Positions 13,547-14,071 of a stretch of 14,071 nucleotides of DNA are shown in pieces (position 1 is the first letter of the stretch; each line of letters starts with the position of its first letter). Source of the DNA: JANNVZ01 sp046153915 (GTDB taxonomy: Bacteria; Bacteroidota; Bacteroidia; Flavobacteriales_D; Sanyastnellaceae); the NCBI GenBank assembly GCA_046153915.1, contig JBJXFC010000198.1, forward strand, positions 1-14,071, read 5' to 3'. The notes under the pieces were generated by a model. It saw only the letters and a list, made by a program, of their open reading frames with translations, made no database searches and was not told the origin of the DNA. Made by a program: the position numbers and the translations under genes.

Positions 13547-14034
13547 AGGGTATGCAAATTCTAGGTGCTATGTTAATGTTTCTAGCCATAGCTTGCAGGC
13601 ATGAACAACTGGTTGAGCCAGTGATAAATACTTGTCCGGACGGATACCCTCTTACCTTTGGCTTTGTAAATCATGCTGACACCACAGTTAAAATGATAAG
13701 TTTCAAGACCAAATGTTGGAGAGCCAATGTTGATTCTAGCTATATCACATATCGGCAGTATGAATCTTTAGAATCTGATCCCGATGATCAATTTCCGCTA
13801 ACTGATTCTTTGGTGCATAAACAATTTTCCTGCGCTACAGCTGGTTCATGGAAATGGGCCTGGATAGAGATTACTCAACGTAACCCAGACGGAACTCACA
13901 TTAGAATTTCAGAATGGACAATGGATACATCCGATTGGGTTTACATGTATGAACCAGAAGATTTCATGGAGTATTTCCGGTGGCCAGAGGATACTTTGAG
14001 GTACATAAAAACCTACGATTGGCGCCCGGAATAG
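13543..14034 (+). CDS. Lipoprotein B, paralogue of lipoprotein A
   Basis: A 163-residue lipoprotein, exactly the length of lipoprotein A. The signal is MKGMQILGAMLMFLAIAC with C18 as the lipidated residue, followed by RHEQLVEP (A has RHDTLVEP). Shared landmarks are CP(N/D)G, FGF(I/V)NH.DTTVK, DSL(I/V)H and a nearly constant C-terminal third (NPDGTHIRIS, DWVYMYEPEDF, WPEDTLRYIKT, DW.PE). By hand count the last 54 residues are 43/54 identical (about 80%), and the first two thirds are much more divergent. The ATG forms an ATGA overlap with the stop of the sorting-domain fragment, reproducing the junction in the intact unit. Since a terminator precedes it and the upstream fragment has no start, it would need its own promoter; a candidate overlaps its 5' side. 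Function unknown. Confidence 0.87.
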   Translation: MKGMQILGAMLMFLAIACRHEQLVEPVINTCPDGYPLTFGFVNHADTTVKMISFKTKCWRANVDSSYITYRQYESLESDPDDQFPLTDSLVHKQFSCATAGSWKWAWIEITQRNPDGTHIRISEWTMDTSDWVYMYEPEDFMEYFRWPEDTLRYIKTYDWRPE

Positions 14035-14042
14035 CATTTTAT

Positions 14043-14070
14043 AAAGGAGGATTTTGGTCCTCCTTTTTTT
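14043..14070 (+). terminator. Rho-independent terminator after lipoprotein B
   Basis: AAAGGAGGA-TTTTGG-TCCTCCTTT is a perfect 9-bp stem with a 6-base loop, and the 3' arm runs into seven consecutive T. It begins 8 bases after the stop of lipoprotein B. Its AAAGGAGG arm resembles a ribosome binding site, but the hairpin explains it better. Confidence 0.9.
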
Positions 14071-14071
14071 A

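Noticed and set aside
14043..14050. AAAGGAGG as a ribosome binding site for a gene beyond the window
   Set aside because: It is one arm of a perfect hairpin followed by a T run, which is fully explained as a terminator.
1..14071. CRISPR arrays, tRNA or rRNA genes, IS elements, integrase attachment sites
   Set aside because: No regularly spaced repeats, cloverleaf-like sequences, transposase or integrase motifs, or terminal inverted repeats were seen on either strand.

Overview
The window looks like a chromosomal segment of a Bacteroidota bacterium, probably of the Flavobacteriales type. The reasons are short secretory signals ending in an Ala-Gln or Ser-Gln style site, a type IX secretion (T9SS) C-terminal sorting domain, a tail-fibre-like exported protein of the kind common in this phylum, few Shine-Dalgarno sequences, and several TAnnTTTG promoter-like boxes. 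No rRNA, tRNA, CRISPR array, transposase or phage structural module was seen.

Positions 1-6236 are all on the minus strand. In transcription order they hold a nitroreductase, an outer-membrane barrel candidate that overlaps it, three tandem paralogous secreted proteins, thymidylate synthase (thyA), dihydrofolate reductase (folA), a lipoprotein of unknown function with its own terminator, inorganic pyrophosphatase (ppa), and the N-terminus of a class I/II aminotransferase that leaves the window at base 1. thyA-folA is a coherent pair: ThyA makes dTMP and dihydrofolate, and DHFR regenerates tetrahydrofolate. The three secreted paralogues (3157-4801) form a small family resembling carboxypeptidase-regulatory-like beta-sandwich domains.

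Positions 6313-8499 are on the plus strand, divergent from the nitroreductase. They hold a classical short-chain dehydrogenase/reductase followed after 15 bases by a secreted M28 zinc peptidase resembling carboxypeptidase Q. A small XRE-type regulator (8626-8868, minus) separates this housekeeping part from what follows.

Positions 9020-14071 are a surface or secretion locus on the plus strand. A tail-fibre-like exported protein with a C-terminal coiled coil is followed 5 bases later by an 859-residue T9SS cargo protein. That gene overlaps a small lipoprotein gene by 4 bases, and a strong UUCG-loop terminator follows. After the terminator, the end of the unit is repeated: a headless fragment of a T9SS sorting domain overlaps, again by 4 bases, a second lipoprotein of identical length (163 residues), followed by a second strong terminator. 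This duplicated 'sorting-domain tail plus lipoprotein' cassette is the most unusual thing in the window. The large T9SS gene also changes sharply in base composition along its length, consistent with recombination. I could not assign a molecular function to the T9SS protein or the lipoproteins.
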